From contig CABRID010000015.1 in NCBI GenBank assembly GCA_902470895.1, positions 1-25,988 on the forward strand: a stretch of 25,988 bases of DNA, written 5' to 3'. Below the pieces are notes generated by a model. The model was not told the DNA's origin and searched no databases. It worked only from the letters and a program-made list of their open reading frames with translations. Shown here piece after piece: positions 10,398-17,973 of this stretch. Position 1 is the first letter of the stretch; every line of letters starts with the position of its first letter. The position numbers and the translations under genes are program-made. This DNA comes from an uncultured Collinsella sp. Lineage in GTDB: Bacteria > Actinomycetota > Coriobacteriia > Coriobacteriales > Coriobacteriaceae.

Positions 10398-11165
10398 ATG
10401 AAGCGGTTATTGCTGCGCGCCGACGATTTAGGTTACAGCGACGGTGTTAATTGCGGGATAGCGGCCGCGGTCCAAGCGGGGCTCATTCGCTCGGTGGGCG
10501 TCATGACCAACATGCCGTTTGCAGAAAGCGGTTTGGCGCGCCTGCAAATCAAGGATCTCTGCTTGGGTCAGCACACCAATATCTGCACGGGTAGGCCCCT
10601 CAGCGATTCCTCGCTCATCTCGAGCATCGTTGACGATGATGGCAATTTCAAGCGGAGCTCAGCATATCGCGCCGCCGCGCGGGCTGGGGAGGACTTCGTG
10701 GTGCTTGACGAGGTCATTATCGAAATCGAGGCGCAGTATCGGCGATTCCTTGAGCTCGTCGGGCGTGAGCCCGATTACTTCGAGGGACATGCGGTCGCAA
10801 GCCCCATGTTCTTCCGCGGCCTTGAGATCGTTGCCGAGCGTCACGGCCTGCCCTATTTCGCGATGGGTGCTCCGGGCGAGCCAGTCACCTTTCGCTCGAC
10901 GCCGGTGCTTTCCTATGTTCCCAAGGATTTCTCGTCATATGAAGCGGATCCCTTTGCGGCGCTTCGAGAGGCGCTTGAAACGACACCGGAAGGGATATGC
11001 CGTCTCATGGTGTTTCACCCAGGTTATATCGACGCGTACTTGCGAGATAACTCGACCATGCTCGAGGCCCGCATCCGGGAAGCCGCGATGCTTGTCGACC
11101 CTGATGTCGCCGCATGGCTTGCAGAGCAGGACGTGGGGCTCGTGACGTACGCGGACCTGACGTAA
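10398..11165 (+). CDS. ChbG/YdjC-family carbohydrate deacetylase
   Basis: The frame is open from 10260, but the ATG at 10398 has GAGGAGG nearby and gives MKRLLLRADDLGYSDGVNCG, the true family N-terminus; the protein has 255 residues. ChbG enzymes are metal-dependent cytoplasmic deacetylases that remove one acetyl group from chitooligosaccharides, in E. coli from chitobiose and its 6-phosphate. Seen here are the D9-D10 pair, H59 in GQHTN and H131 in EGHAV as metal ligands, and a late histidine in VFHPGY (H207) typical of the family. It is first in an operon with a lactose/cellobiose-class PTS, a GH1 enzyme and a ROK kinase, which suggests N-acetylated beta-glycosides among the substrates. The active-site EGH replaces the more common DSH/DGH form. 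The gap to the PTS IIC gene is 154 bases with no obvious terminator. Confidence 0.88.
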   Translation: MKRLLLRADDLGYSDGVNCGIAAAVQAGLIRSVGVMTNMPFAESGLARLQIKDLCLGQHTNICTGRPLSDSSLISSIVDDDGNFKRSSAYRAAARAGEDFVVLDEVIIEIEAQYRRFLELVGREPDYFEGHAVASPMFFRGLEIVAERHGLPYFAMGAPGEPVTFRSTPVLSYVPKDFSSYEADPFAALREALETTPEGICRLMVFHPGYIDAYLRDNSTMLEARIREAAMLVDPDVAAWLAEQDVGLVTYADLT

Positions 11166-11319
11166 GCGTCCGCTGGGGCAATCTCGCCAATTCACGCTGA
11201 ATGGCGTACTGCCTGAAGCACGTCGTTGTGATTTTGAAGAGAGGTGGATGCGCTATCTAGAGGGGAAGATGCCGCACACGGGCATCGATAGAGTTCACTG
11301 CAAAGATTGGAGCTGAAAC

Positions 11320-12612
11320 ATGGCGGTATTCGACAAGATCCAAAACATAATGGATAAGACAATCGCACCTGTGGCAAGCAAGGTTGCTGACAGCAAGATG
11401 CTCGACGCCCTCATGGGCGGCATGATGTGCACGCTGCCCATGACCCTTGGCGTCTCGGTTATCGCGATTCTCATCAACTTCCCCATTCCGGGGTTCTCCG
11501 ATTGGGTGGTTTCGAGCGGTCTCATGGCGACCGGCAACTCCATCCTCACCGTTACCATGAACATGATGGGTATATACATCTCCTTCTTCATCGGTTTGAG
11601 GTGGGGTAAGGTATGCGGCCTTAGCGGTTATACCGGTGGCATCGTGAGCGGCGCGGTGTTTTTGGCATTCATGCCGCAGCAATCGTTCGAGGATATTCCC
11701 ATGGCGAGTTTCATCAACACGTCGTACATGGGATCGAACGGCATCTTCGTCGCCATTCTGCTTGGCCTGATCGTGCCGAAGGTGACAGCCATTTTGATGA
11801 GCAAGCTTGAAATCAAGCTCTCCGATATGGTTCCGCCCATGGTTGCAGACTCGCTGTCGCCGATGTTTGCTGCCATCGTGCTATTCACTGCGGTGTGGTT
11901 CGCCAAGTGGGGTCTTTCTTTCACCCCGTGGGGCAACCTGTTCGATATGATCAACACCTTGATCGGCACGCCGGTCACGATGGTCGGTGCCTCTCCTTTG
12001 GCCTATATCATCGTGTGCTCGCTGCAGTCGATCTTCTGGTTCTTCGGTGTCCACCCCAACGTGATGCTCAACTTCTACGCTCCGGTAATCATGGCTTGCA
12101 GCGCTGCTAACACCGAGGCCATCATCGCGGGCGAGGCACTGCCCTATGGCGCTTGGGCCGTCGTCGCGCTCGGCACCGCCATCGGTGGCCAGGCTAACGC
12201 CCTGGGCATCAGCATCTCGCTGCTCTTCACCAAGTCCGAGCGCTTCAAGGCGATTCGAGGCATCGCGCTTGTTCCGTCGCTTTTCAATATCTCCGAGCCG
12301 CTCATGTTCGGTCTGCCGGTCGTGCTGAATCCCACGTACTTCATCCCGTTCGTGCTGAACATCCCGGTCTGCGCCATCGTGGTCCAGGCGCTTTACGCCC
12401 TCGGTCTTGGGGCTGCGTTCAATCCCACGATTCAGCTTCCCTGGGTGCTTCCCCAGCCGGTCATCGCATTCATGCAGGGCGGCATCGGGTGCCTGGTGAT
12501 CTCGGTTGCGGTTTTGGCGGTGTCGGTGCTCATGTATACCCCCTTCACCCTTATGGCTGATCGCCAGGCGTTGCGAGAGGAGCAGGCCGCTCTCGAGGAA
12601 TCGGCCGCATAG
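11320..12612 (+). CDS. PTS lactose/cellobiose-family IIC permease
   Basis: The membrane channel of a lactose-N,N'-diacetylchitobiose-beta-glucoside (Lac/Chb) class phosphotransferase system, 430 residues with about ten membrane helices. It imports the disaccharide that is phosphorylated by IIB. The active-site elements known from ChbC are present: H245 in FFGVHPNVML and the NISEPLMFG motif (323-331, E326). The N-terminal MAVFDKIQNIMDKTIAPVASKV helix is typical for CelB/ChbC. The ribosome binding site is weak (GGAG 9 bases upstream). The three PTS parts are separate genes in the order C-B-A, within a single run of genes from the deacetylase to the kinase. Substrate could be cellobiose, chitobiose or another beta-glucoside; the sequence alone does not decide. 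Confidence 0.93.
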   Translation: MAVFDKIQNIMDKTIAPVASKVADSKMLDALMGGMMCTLPMTLGVSVIAILINFPIPGFSDWVVSSGLMATGNSILTVTMNMMGIYISFFIGLRWGKVCGLSGYTGGIVSGAVFLAFMPQQSFEDIPMASFINTSYMGSNGIFVAILLGLIVPKVTAILMSKLEIKLSDMVPPMVADSLSPMFAAIVLFTAVWFAKWGLSFTPWGNLFDMINTLIGTPVTMVGASPLAYIIVCSLQSIFWFFGVHPNVMLNFYAPVIMACSAANTEAIIAGEALPYGAWAVVALGTAIGGQANALGISISLLFTKSERFKAIRGIALVPSLFNISEPLMFGLPVVLNPTYFIPFVLNIPVCAIVVQALYALGLGAAFNPTIQLPWVLPQPVIAFMQGGIGCLVISVAVLAVSVLMYTPFTLMADRQALREEQAALEESAA

Positions 12613-12660
12613 GGATTTTCATATTCACACCATCATTTTCCATGAGGTTGGGAGCGTAGG

Positions 12661-12957
12661 ATGAAACATATCGTACTTATGTGCGCCGCGGGCGCTTCGA
12701 CGAGCATGCTGGTACAGCGCATGCAACAGGCGGCTGAAAAAGACGGTTTCGTGTGCACCATCGAGGCGCACCCTGTCAACCAAGCGGCGGAATATGCGGA
12801 TAGCGACGTTATCCTGCTGGGACCGCAGGTTCGCTTTGAACTCAACAAGGTGAAGAATCAAGTGAACTGTCCGGTGGAGCCGATTGATATGACAGCGTAT
12901 GGGACAATGAACGGCGAGGCCGTGCTCAAACAGGCTCGAAAGTTGCTGGGGGCATAG
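12661..12957 (+). CDS. PTS lactose/cellobiose-family IIB
   Basis: A 98-residue soluble phosphocarrier. It receives phosphate from IIA on the active-site cysteine C8 and transfers it to the incoming sugar. The start of the protein (MKHIVLMCAAGASTSMLVQRM) is the family P-loop-like CxxGxST motif. The ribosome binding site is GGGAG, 7 bases upstream. The stop lies 2 bases before the IIA start, so translation is likely coupled. The length is close to that of ChbB (106). Confidence 0.94.
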   Translation: MKHIVLMCAAGASTSMLVQRMQQAAEKDGFVCTIEAHPVNQAAEYADSDVILLGPQVRFELNKVKNQVNCPVEPIDMTAYGTMNGEAVLKQARKLLGA

Positions 12958-12959
12958 CC

Positions 12960-13301
12960 ATGTCAGAGATCAAACAAGAAGCGATCGATCAGTTTGAAAT
13001 GACGTGCTTCTCTATCGTCGCTCAGGTGGGGAGCGCGCGCAGCTGCTACCTCGAAGCGATAACCTGTGCCGAGAATGGTGATTTTGAGGCCGCCCGGAAA
13101 CTTATCGACGAGGGCAACGTGGTGTTCAACGCAGGCCACGACGCTCACATGAAACTGCTTCAGCAAGAGGCCAGCGGCGAGGAGCTGCCGTTTCGCATCA
13201 TCTTGCTGCATGCGGAGGATCAGCTCATGAGCGCTGAGGGCTTCCGTATCCTTGCCGAGCGCTTCATCACGGTCTATCAACGCATGGGTGCAAGCGCCTA
13301 A
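12960..13301 (+). CDS. PTS lactose/cellobiose-family IIA
   Basis: A 113-residue helical-bundle protein that takes phosphate from HPr and passes it to IIB. The phosphorylated histidine is H84 in ILLHAEDQLMSAEG; D87 next to it corresponds to the conserved metal-binding aspartate at the trimer axis. It starts two bases after the IIB stop, with its ribosome binding region inside the IIB end. Length matches the family (LacA/ChbA 105-116). HPr and enzyme I are not in the window and are presumably encoded elsewhere. Confidence 0.93.
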   Translation: MSEIKQEAIDQFEMTCFSIVAQVGSARSCYLEAITCAENGDFEAARKLIDEGNVVFNAGHDAHMKLLQQEASGEELPFRIILLHAEDQLMSAEGFRILAERFITVYQRMGASA

Positions 13302-13312
13302 CTGATTATCTG

Positions 13313-13350
13313 ACGGGAAGCCGGGACTGCCATGCAGCCCGTCTTCCCGT
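13313..13350 (+). other. Intercistronic hairpin between IIA and second GH1
   Basis: ACGGGAAG (13313-13320) pairs with CTTCCCGT (13343-13350), and inner CGGG/CCCG extend the stem after one mismatch. Only three T bases follow. It lies inside the operon, so it is more likely an RNA processing or stability point, or a partial terminator that lowers expression of the downstream GH1 and kinase. Confidence 0.55.
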
Positions 13351-13386
13351 TTCATGAAGATGTTTTCACGATCGAGGAGGTACCCA

Positions 13387-14874
13387 ATGGCATTTCCGGA
13401 AGGTTTCCTGTTGGGTGGCGCCACCGCCGCCAACCAGTATGAGGGCGGCTGGGAAGAGGGCGGCAAAGGACCGAACACCTCGGACGCCATGACCGGCGGT
13501 AGCCATACGGTGTCACGGCAGATAACGTGGCGTAATACCGCGACAGGGGAAACCGGCGCGCTTCCCGTGTATGCGGTTTGCGAGGAGGGACTTCCTGAAG
13601 GGCTGGAGGTGGCGGTGGTTGATGGCTACTACTATCCCAGCCACACGGCCACCGACTTCTACCACCACTACGCCGAGGACATCGCCCTCATGGGCGAGAT
13701 GGGCTTCAAGTGCTTCCGCCTGTCCATGAACTGGGCGCGCATCTTCCCCACGGGCGAGGAGGCTGAGCCCAACACCGAGGGTCTAGCGTTCTACGACGCC
13801 GTGTTTGACGAGTGCGCTAAGTACGGCATCGAACCGCTCGTGACGCTCTCGCACTACGAGACCCCGCTCGCGCTCGTGAACAAGTACGGCGGTTGGAAGA
13901 GCCGCGAGCTCATCGACCTGTTCGTGCGCTACGCCACCTGCGTCATGAAGCACTATCAGGGCAAGGTGAAGTACTGGCTCACCTTCAACGAGATCAACAT
14001 GATGAGCATGGGGAGCTTCATGGCGGGCGGGCTTACGGATGGGAGCCCCCATGCGAAGGCCCAGGCGGCGCACAACCAGTTCGTGGCGTCTGCCCTTACG
14101 GTTCGGTCGGCGCACCAAATCTCCCCTAAGATCATGGTGGGTCAGATGCTCGCGTACAACCCCATCTACTCCTATTCCGCCGACCCCGCCGATCATCTGC
14201 TCGCCATGGAACGCGAGCGTGACGCGCTGTGGTATGCCGACGTGCAGGTGGGCGGCCACTATCCCGCCTATCGCTTGAGGGAGATGGAGCGCGCGGGCAT
14301 CAAGCTGGAAATGGGCGAGAACGACCTCGAGCTTCTCGCAACCTATCCGGCAGATTTCCTGTCGTTCTCGTGCTACGGAGGCTCGACGGTATCGTTGCGC
14401 CAGAAGGAGCTCGAGGTCGCGTCCGGCAATCTCGCTTTCGGCATGGTGAAAACCCCCTACCTCGAGACCAACGCCTGGGGCTGGGCGACCGATCCGTACT
14501 GCCTGCGCATCGCCTTGAACGAGCTCTACGACCGCTATCACAAGCCGCTTTGGATCGTGGAGAACGGTATCGGCTGGAGCGACGAGGTGAAGGCCGACGG
14601 CTCCATCCATGACGGCTACCGCATCGACTACCTGCGCAAGAACATCCAGAGCATGGAGGATGCCGTGGAACTCGACGGCGTGGACCTCATGGGCTACACC
14701 ATGTGGGGCTGCATCGACCTGGTCAGCGCCGGCACGGGCGAGATGCGCAAGCGCTACGGCTTCGTCTACGTCGACCGCGACGACGAGGGCAAGGGCACGC
14801 TCGCGCGCAGCCGCAAGGACAGCTTCTATTGGTACAAGAAGGTCATCGAGAGCAACGGCGAGGACCTGGACTAA
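13387..14874 (+). CDS. GH1 6-phospho-beta-glucosidase (second copy, BglA/AscB type)
   Basis: The ATG at 13387 has CGAGGAGGT upstream and starts with FPEGFLLGGATAANQYEGG; an in-frame ATG at 13354 falls just after the hairpin and lacks such a site. The protein has 495 residues. The acid/base is E202 in LTFNEINMM and the nucleophile is E392 in IVENGIGW. The signature WGCIDLVSAGTGEMRKRYGF is the phosphate-binding loop of 6-phospho-beta-glucosidases such as BglA, BglB and AscB. An N-terminal insertion (about residues 36-85) seen in that subgroup accounts for the greater length over the first copy. It hydrolyses PTS-imported beta-glucoside 6-phosphates to glucose 6-phosphate and a free sugar or aglycone. 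It shares the subfamily core with the first copy but the two differ in active-site loops, so they are not recent duplicates. Confidence 0.94.
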   Translation: MAFPEGFLLGGATAANQYEGGWEEGGKGPNTSDAMTGGSHTVSRQITWRNTATGETGALPVYAVCEEGLPEGLEVAVVDGYYYPSHTATDFYHHYAEDIALMGEMGFKCFRLSMNWARIFPTGEEAEPNTEGLAFYDAVFDECAKYGIEPLVTLSHYETPLALVNKYGGWKSRELIDLFVRYATCVMKHYQGKVKYWLTFNEINMMSMGSFMAGGLTDGSPHAKAQAAHNQFVASALTVRSAHQISPKIMVGQMLAYNPIYSYSADPADHLLAMERERDALWYADVQVGGHYPAYRLREMERAGIKLEMGENDLELLATYPADFLSFSCYGGSTVSLRQKELEVASGNLAFGMVKTPYLETNAWGWATDPYCLRIALNELYDRYHKPLWIVENGIGWSDEVKADGSIHDGYRIDYLRKNIQSMEDAVELDGVDLMGYTMWGCIDLVSAGTGEMRKRYGFVYVDRDDEGKGTLARSRKDSFYWYKKVIESNGEDLD

Positions 14875-14898
14875 CCCTATGGGACAGGGGATAAGATT

Positions 14899-15807
14899 AT
14901 GGACTGCTATTTCGGTATAGATGCGGGCGGCACTCAGGTGAAATGGGCGGTGGTGAACGCCGACTACCGCATTGAGGAGCACGGAAGTATCCCAACATGC
15001 ACCTCGCCCGCCGACCAGGTTATCGAAACGTTCCGCTCGGTGATCGAGCCCCATCGCGCCCGGGTGAGGGGTGTGGGAATAAGTATGCCCGGAGTCTTTT
15101 CCGAAGGCGATTCCGATGGCGTGGTTGGGGGAGGCGGCGCCCTTCACTGTTTGGACGGATATCCGCTCGGTCGCATCTTGCGCGAGAGCACGGGGCTTCC
15201 CGTAACCATCGAGAACGATGCGATGTGCGCGGCACTGGGAGAATATGCCGTCGGCGCGCTGAAGGGGGTCTCCCTGGGGTTGATGGTGGTGATCGGTACG
15301 GGTCTCGGCGGTGCCATCGTTGTTGACGGTCACATCTTGCGAGGCGCGCACAATCTCGCCGGCACCGTGTGCTTTGTGAGCAACGATGTGCGCAAGCCTG
15401 TGACCTTTGGGTCGGTGTACGGTGATGTCACCAGCTGGCGGGCGCTCCGAGACCAGGTGTGTGCGGCGAAGGGGATTGATCCGACCGATGATATCGACGG
15501 ATATCGGATTTTCTCTTGGATTGAAGAGGGGGATGAGGACGCTCGTCGCGGTCTGGATGCATACGCGTTGGTCTTCGACAACATGCTGATGGGGTTGCAG
15601 TCGGTCATCGACCCTGAGGTCATCGTGGTCGGCGGCGGAATCAGCGCCCGTCCCGAGCTGTTTGAGGCATTTGAGCGCATGATGGATCAGGCTCACGTTC
15701 TTCCCATCATACCGAGGCCCTGCATCAAGCCAGCACAGAACGGCAACGATGCCAATTTGCTTGGCGCTGTGCGCACGCTGCGCCGCTCGCTTGGCGAGTG
15801 CGATTGA
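14899..15807 (+). CDS. ROK-family sugar kinase
   Basis: A 302-residue kinase of the ROK family with ATP-binding motif DAGGTQVKW (D8-K15) and catalytic aspartate D107 in IENDAMCAALGEY. A second glycine-rich motif GTGLGGAIVVDGHILRG follows. The start has AGGGGATAAG upstream and lies 24 bases after the GH1 stop. The zinc-binding cysteine cluster common in ROK glucokinases (GHxx...CxCGxxGCxE) is absent: the region after RGAHNLAGTVCFV holds no cysteine triad. Operon position suggests it phosphorylates the free sugar freed by the GH1 enzymes, such as glucose or an amino sugar, at the expense of ATP. A BglK-like beta-glucoside kinase role is possible but less needed where the PTS already phosphorylates. 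Last gene before the terminators. Confidence 0.88.
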   Translation: MDCYFGIDAGGTQVKWAVVNADYRIEEHGSIPTCTSPADQVIETFRSVIEPHRARVRGVGISMPGVFSEGDSDGVVGGGGALHCLDGYPLGRILRESTGLPVTIENDAMCAALGEYAVGALKGVSLGLMVVIGTGLGGAIVVDGHILRGAHNLAGTVCFVSNDVRKPVTFGSVYGDVTSWRALRDQVCAAKGIDPTDDIDGYRIFSWIEEGDEDARRGLDAYALVFDNMLMGLQSVIDPEVIVVGGGISARPELFEAFERMMDQAHVLPIIPRPCIKPAQNGNDANLLGAVRTLRRSLGECD

Positions 15808-15856
15808 TTGGCGGCTGGTGGCCCGACTCGCGGCCTCCTGTCCTAAAAAAAGAGTA

Positions 15857-15890
15857 TGGGCTCCTTCGTTCATTCGAACGAAGGAGCCCA
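15857..15890. terminator. Terminator hairpin after the sugar operon
   Basis: Fifteen perfect pairs (GGGCTCCTTCGTTC and its complement, plus one T-A) close a 4-base loop. An A-run precedes the hairpin (15844-15851) and CGTTTTG follows, so it can work on both strands. It starts 50 bases after the kinase stop. Confidence 0.8.
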
Positions 15891-15902
15891 CGTTTTGTAA
15901 GG

Positions 15903-15940
15903 GGCCTCCTGGCGAATTTTCATTCGCTAGGAGGCCTTTT
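15903..15940 (+). terminator. Second, tandem terminator hairpin
   Basis: GGCCTCCTGGCGAA and TTCGCTAGGAGGCC form 14 pairs with one G-T wobble around a 6-base loop, then TTTT. It lies 12 bases after the first terminator and backs it up. Confidence 0.75.
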
Positions 15941-15961
15941 GCTGTTGATCGAGAATGTCGC

Positions 15962-16164
15962 TGGACAGTTAGTTCAGATACGTATTTTTCAGAGGGTGTG
16001 TAAAGGCCGACCTGAGCCCGATTGGGCTGAATTTGACTTTCTGAACCGGTGGAGACGCTCATATAAGGGGGAGAAAGGTTGTCATGGGGCTCAAAGTGAC
16101 TTCAAACCACTCTATTAGCGCCAAGAAGCACGGCCAAAAAATACGTATCTGAACTAACTGTCCA
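15962..16164. mobile_element. MITE-like element with 28-bp terminal inverted repeats
   Basis: The 28 bases at 15962-15989 (beginning TGGACAGTTAGTTCAGATAC) are repeated exactly, inverted, at 16137-16164. The 203-bp unit encodes no protein. Its interior holds a small AGCCC-GATT-GGGCT hairpin and a GGGGGAGAAAGG purine run, but no gene. No target-site duplication is visible at the borders. Size, perfect ends and lack of coding capacity fit a non-autonomous transposable element. A very long-range RNA stem is the alternative. Confidence 0.65.
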
Positions 16165-16237
16165 CAACCCTCCGCAAACCTTTCATTCCAACCCAAATCA
16201 GCCAACGTACGTCATGGCAATTCCCGGTAGGTCGCAG

Positions 16238-16325
16238 GGCGCTTCGCGGGCGGGCCAGGCTTTATCTGAACGACTTTGCGAAGCAACCGGAGTGAAGATA
16301 AAGCCTGGCCCGCCCGCGAAGCGCC
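16238..16325. repeat. Long hairpin element with conserved core, copy 2 (core on plus strand)
   Basis: A perfect 30-bp inverted repeat (16238-16267 and 16296-16325) surrounds the 28-base core GAACGACTTTGC, GAA, GCAACCGGAGTGA. The core contains an inner TTGC/GCAA hairpin. The same core is found on the minus strand in the element beside carB, with C-G where this has T-A in the inner stem. The arms of the two copies share no obvious sequence. It lies ~95 bases before purE, has no T-run, and lies between two transcription units read in the same direction. Confidence 0.8.
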
Positions 16326-16351
16326 ACAAAGACCGCAGGGACGGGAGCAGC

Positions 16352-16357
16352 TATACT
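16352..16357 (+). promoter_or_regulatory. Likely purE promoter -10
   Basis: TATACT lies 64 bases before the purE start, with AAGACC 17 bases upstream as a poor -35. It is followed at once by a small ACTACT-CTC-AGTAGT hairpin (16355-16369) near the expected transcript start. The remaining leader shows only the AGGAGG ribosome binding site. Confidence 0.45.
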
Positions 16358-16420
16358 ACTCTCAGTAGTTAAGGGTCGCGGATCCGCCGCGTCGCCGCTC
16401 TCAACAGGAGGTCTTTGTTT

Positions 16421-16885
16421 ATGGCAGATCAAAAGCCGGTCGTCGGGATCATCATGGGTTCCAAGTCCGATCTGGGCGTTATGGAAGGCTGCACCGCCGA
16501 GCTCGAGGCGCTTGGTGTGCCCTATGAGCTCGTCATTGCGAGCGCACACCGCACGCCGGCGAAGGTCCACGAGTGGGCCTCGACTGCCGCCGATCGCGGT
16601 ATCAAAGTGATTATCGCCGCCGCCGGCAAGGCTGCTCATCTGGGCGGTGTCGTGGCTGCGTTTACGCCGCTGCCGGTCATCGGCGTGCCTATGAAGACGA
16701 GCGATCTGGGTGGTATGGACTCGCTGCTGTCGATGGTGCAGATGCCTTCGGGCGTGCCCGTTGCCTGTGTGGCCATCAACGGTGCCAAGAACGCTGCCAT
16801 TTACGCCACGCAGATTCTGGGCGCATGCGACTCCGAGTACCGCAAGGTTATCGAGAAGATGAAGCAGGAGATGGCTGACGCCTAA
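16421..16885 (+). CDS. purE: N5-carboxyaminoimidazole ribonucleotide mutase
   Basis: Class I PurE, 154 residues, moves the carboxyl group of N5-CAIR to give CAIR in IMP synthesis. The ATG at 16421 is preferred over an in-frame TTG two codons earlier because CAGGAGG lies 8 bases upstream. The motifs GSKSD (13-17), SAHRTP (41-46, with catalytic H43) and AAGKAAHLGGVVA (68-80) are all present, as is the C-terminal GAKNAAIYATQIL helix. The usual AAGMAAHL has K in place of M here. No purK partner is in the window. It is followed after 36 bases by the sortase gene, an unrelated function probably read through from the same promoter. Confidence 0.96.
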   Translation: MADQKPVVGIIMGSKSDLGVMEGCTAELEALGVPYELVIASAHRTPAKVHEWASTAADRGIKVIIAAAGKAAHLGGVVAAFTPLPVIGVPMKTSDLGGMDSLLSMVQMPSGVPVACVAINGAKNAAIYATQILGACDSEYRKVIEKMKQEMADA

Positions 16886-16921
16886 GCGCTCTGCCAGTCC
16901 ATTTGCAGCATAAGGAGAGCC

Positions 16922-17920
16922 ATGTCCGACTATCAGGGAAAGCGTTTTTCGGCTTCTCGGATTCCCGATCCAGCCAAGTCGGGAGCAGCCCGCGCGCCGC
17001 AGCAGGGTCGGACATCCTCTCCTCAGCAGTCACGTGCGCCGCGCCCCGTGACGCCGGCGAAGCATCGCCGTCAGGATACACCTGCTGCATATCGCCCTTC
17101 GTCATACAGTACGGCCAAGAAGTCACCTCGCTCTTCGGCGCATGCCGCGCCATCGAGCTATACCGAGCCGCCGCGCAAAAATCGCCGCTCCGTCATTCCC
17201 ATTCTGCTCATCATCATCGGTATTGGCCTGATCGTTGCTGCGGCCGCTATCTTTATCAACGCGCAGATTGGCTACAAGCAGGCGAGCGAGTCGTATCAAA
17301 AAATCGAAAAGCAATATGTGAGCGACAAGGACGCCAGTGGCGTGCCAATTATCGACTTCAATGCGCTTGCCCAGACAAATCCCGAGGTTGTGGGTTGGAT
17401 TTACGCGCCCGGCACCAACATCAACTACCCCGTGGTGCAGACCAACAACAACTCCAAGTACCTCAACACGCTGTTCGACGGCACCGCCAATGCGTCGGGT
17501 GCCATCTTCCTGGATAGCGACGACACCGCGCCGGGCATGGTGGATCAGCAGACCACGATTTACGGTCATCACATGAACGACGGTTCGATGTTCAACGTGA
17601 TTTCGGATACGACCGATCAAGCGACGTTCGACAGCATGGACTACGTGTACTACATCACACGTGACGCGACGTATAAGCTGCGTCCGCTGGCGACCAAGGT
17701 GGTCGAGGACACGTATGCCAAGGCGCGCACGCCCAACTTTGAGGGCGATGACGGACTGAAGAATTATCTGTCCGAGATGCTCGACGGTGCCTCTGCCGTG
17801 GCGAGCGATGCCACCGATCGTGCCGCTTCGGCAACCAAGGTCGTAACGCTTGTGACCTGCCGTTCGCTGTCATTTAGCAATACGCGCGCCGTCATGGTGC
17901 TCACGCCGGTCGAGGAATAA
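16922..17920 (+). CDS. Class B sortase
   Basis: A 332-residue membrane-anchored transpeptidase that joins cell-wall proteins to peptidoglycan or to each other. Residues 1-85 form a cytoplasmic, Pro/Ser/Arg/Gln-rich low-complexity tail. A single membrane helix follows at about 91-112 (SVIPILLIIIGIGLIVAAAA), so the enzyme faces outward with type II topology. The catalytic domain covers about 135-332: H216 in TIYGHHMNDGSMF, C313 in LVTC and R322 in NTRAVMVL. The conserved WIYAPGTNINYPVVQ entry is also class B. The ribosome binding site AAGGAGAG is 4 bases from the start. No sortase substrate with an NPxTG or LPxTG-like tail is encoded next to it, so its target is elsewhere. The long N-terminal tail is unusual for class B enzymes and may organise the protein at the septum or bind a partner. 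Confidence 0.93.
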   Translation: MSDYQGKRFSASRIPDPAKSGAARAPQQGRTSSPQQSRAPRPVTPAKHRRQDTPAAYRPSSYSTAKKSPRSSAHAAPSSYTEPPRKNRRSVIPILLIIIGIGLIVAAAAIFINAQIGYKQASESYQKIEKQYVSDKDASGVPIIDFNALAQTNPEVVGWIYAPGTNINYPVVQTNNNSKYLNTLFDGTANASGAIFLDSDDTAPGMVDQQTTIYGHHMNDGSMFNVISDTTDQATFDSMDYVYYITRDATYKLRPLATKVVEDTYAKARTPNFEGDDGLKNYLSEMLDGASAVASDATDRAASATKVVTLVTCRSLSFSNTRAVMVLTPVEE

Positions 17921-17973
17921 AGTGTCCGGGCCCCGTCCCAAAAAGACTACCCTGGAAATCAAAAGGAGAAATG

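Noticed and set aside
13783..16062. A 759-codon minus-strand frame opposite the second GH1 and the ROK kinase
   Set aside because: Antisense shadow: no recognisable domains, spans two clear plus-strand genes, both terminators and part of the MITE-like unit.
15857..16325. CRISPR-like array formed by the successive repeats
   Set aside because: The structures are four different inverted repeats, not direct repeats with regular spacers, and no cas gene is present.
16903..17517. A 204-codon frame overlapping the sortase gene in another frame
   Set aside because: Same strand shadow with cysteine/arginine-rich sequence and no homology; the sortase frame has catalytic residues and ribosome binding site.
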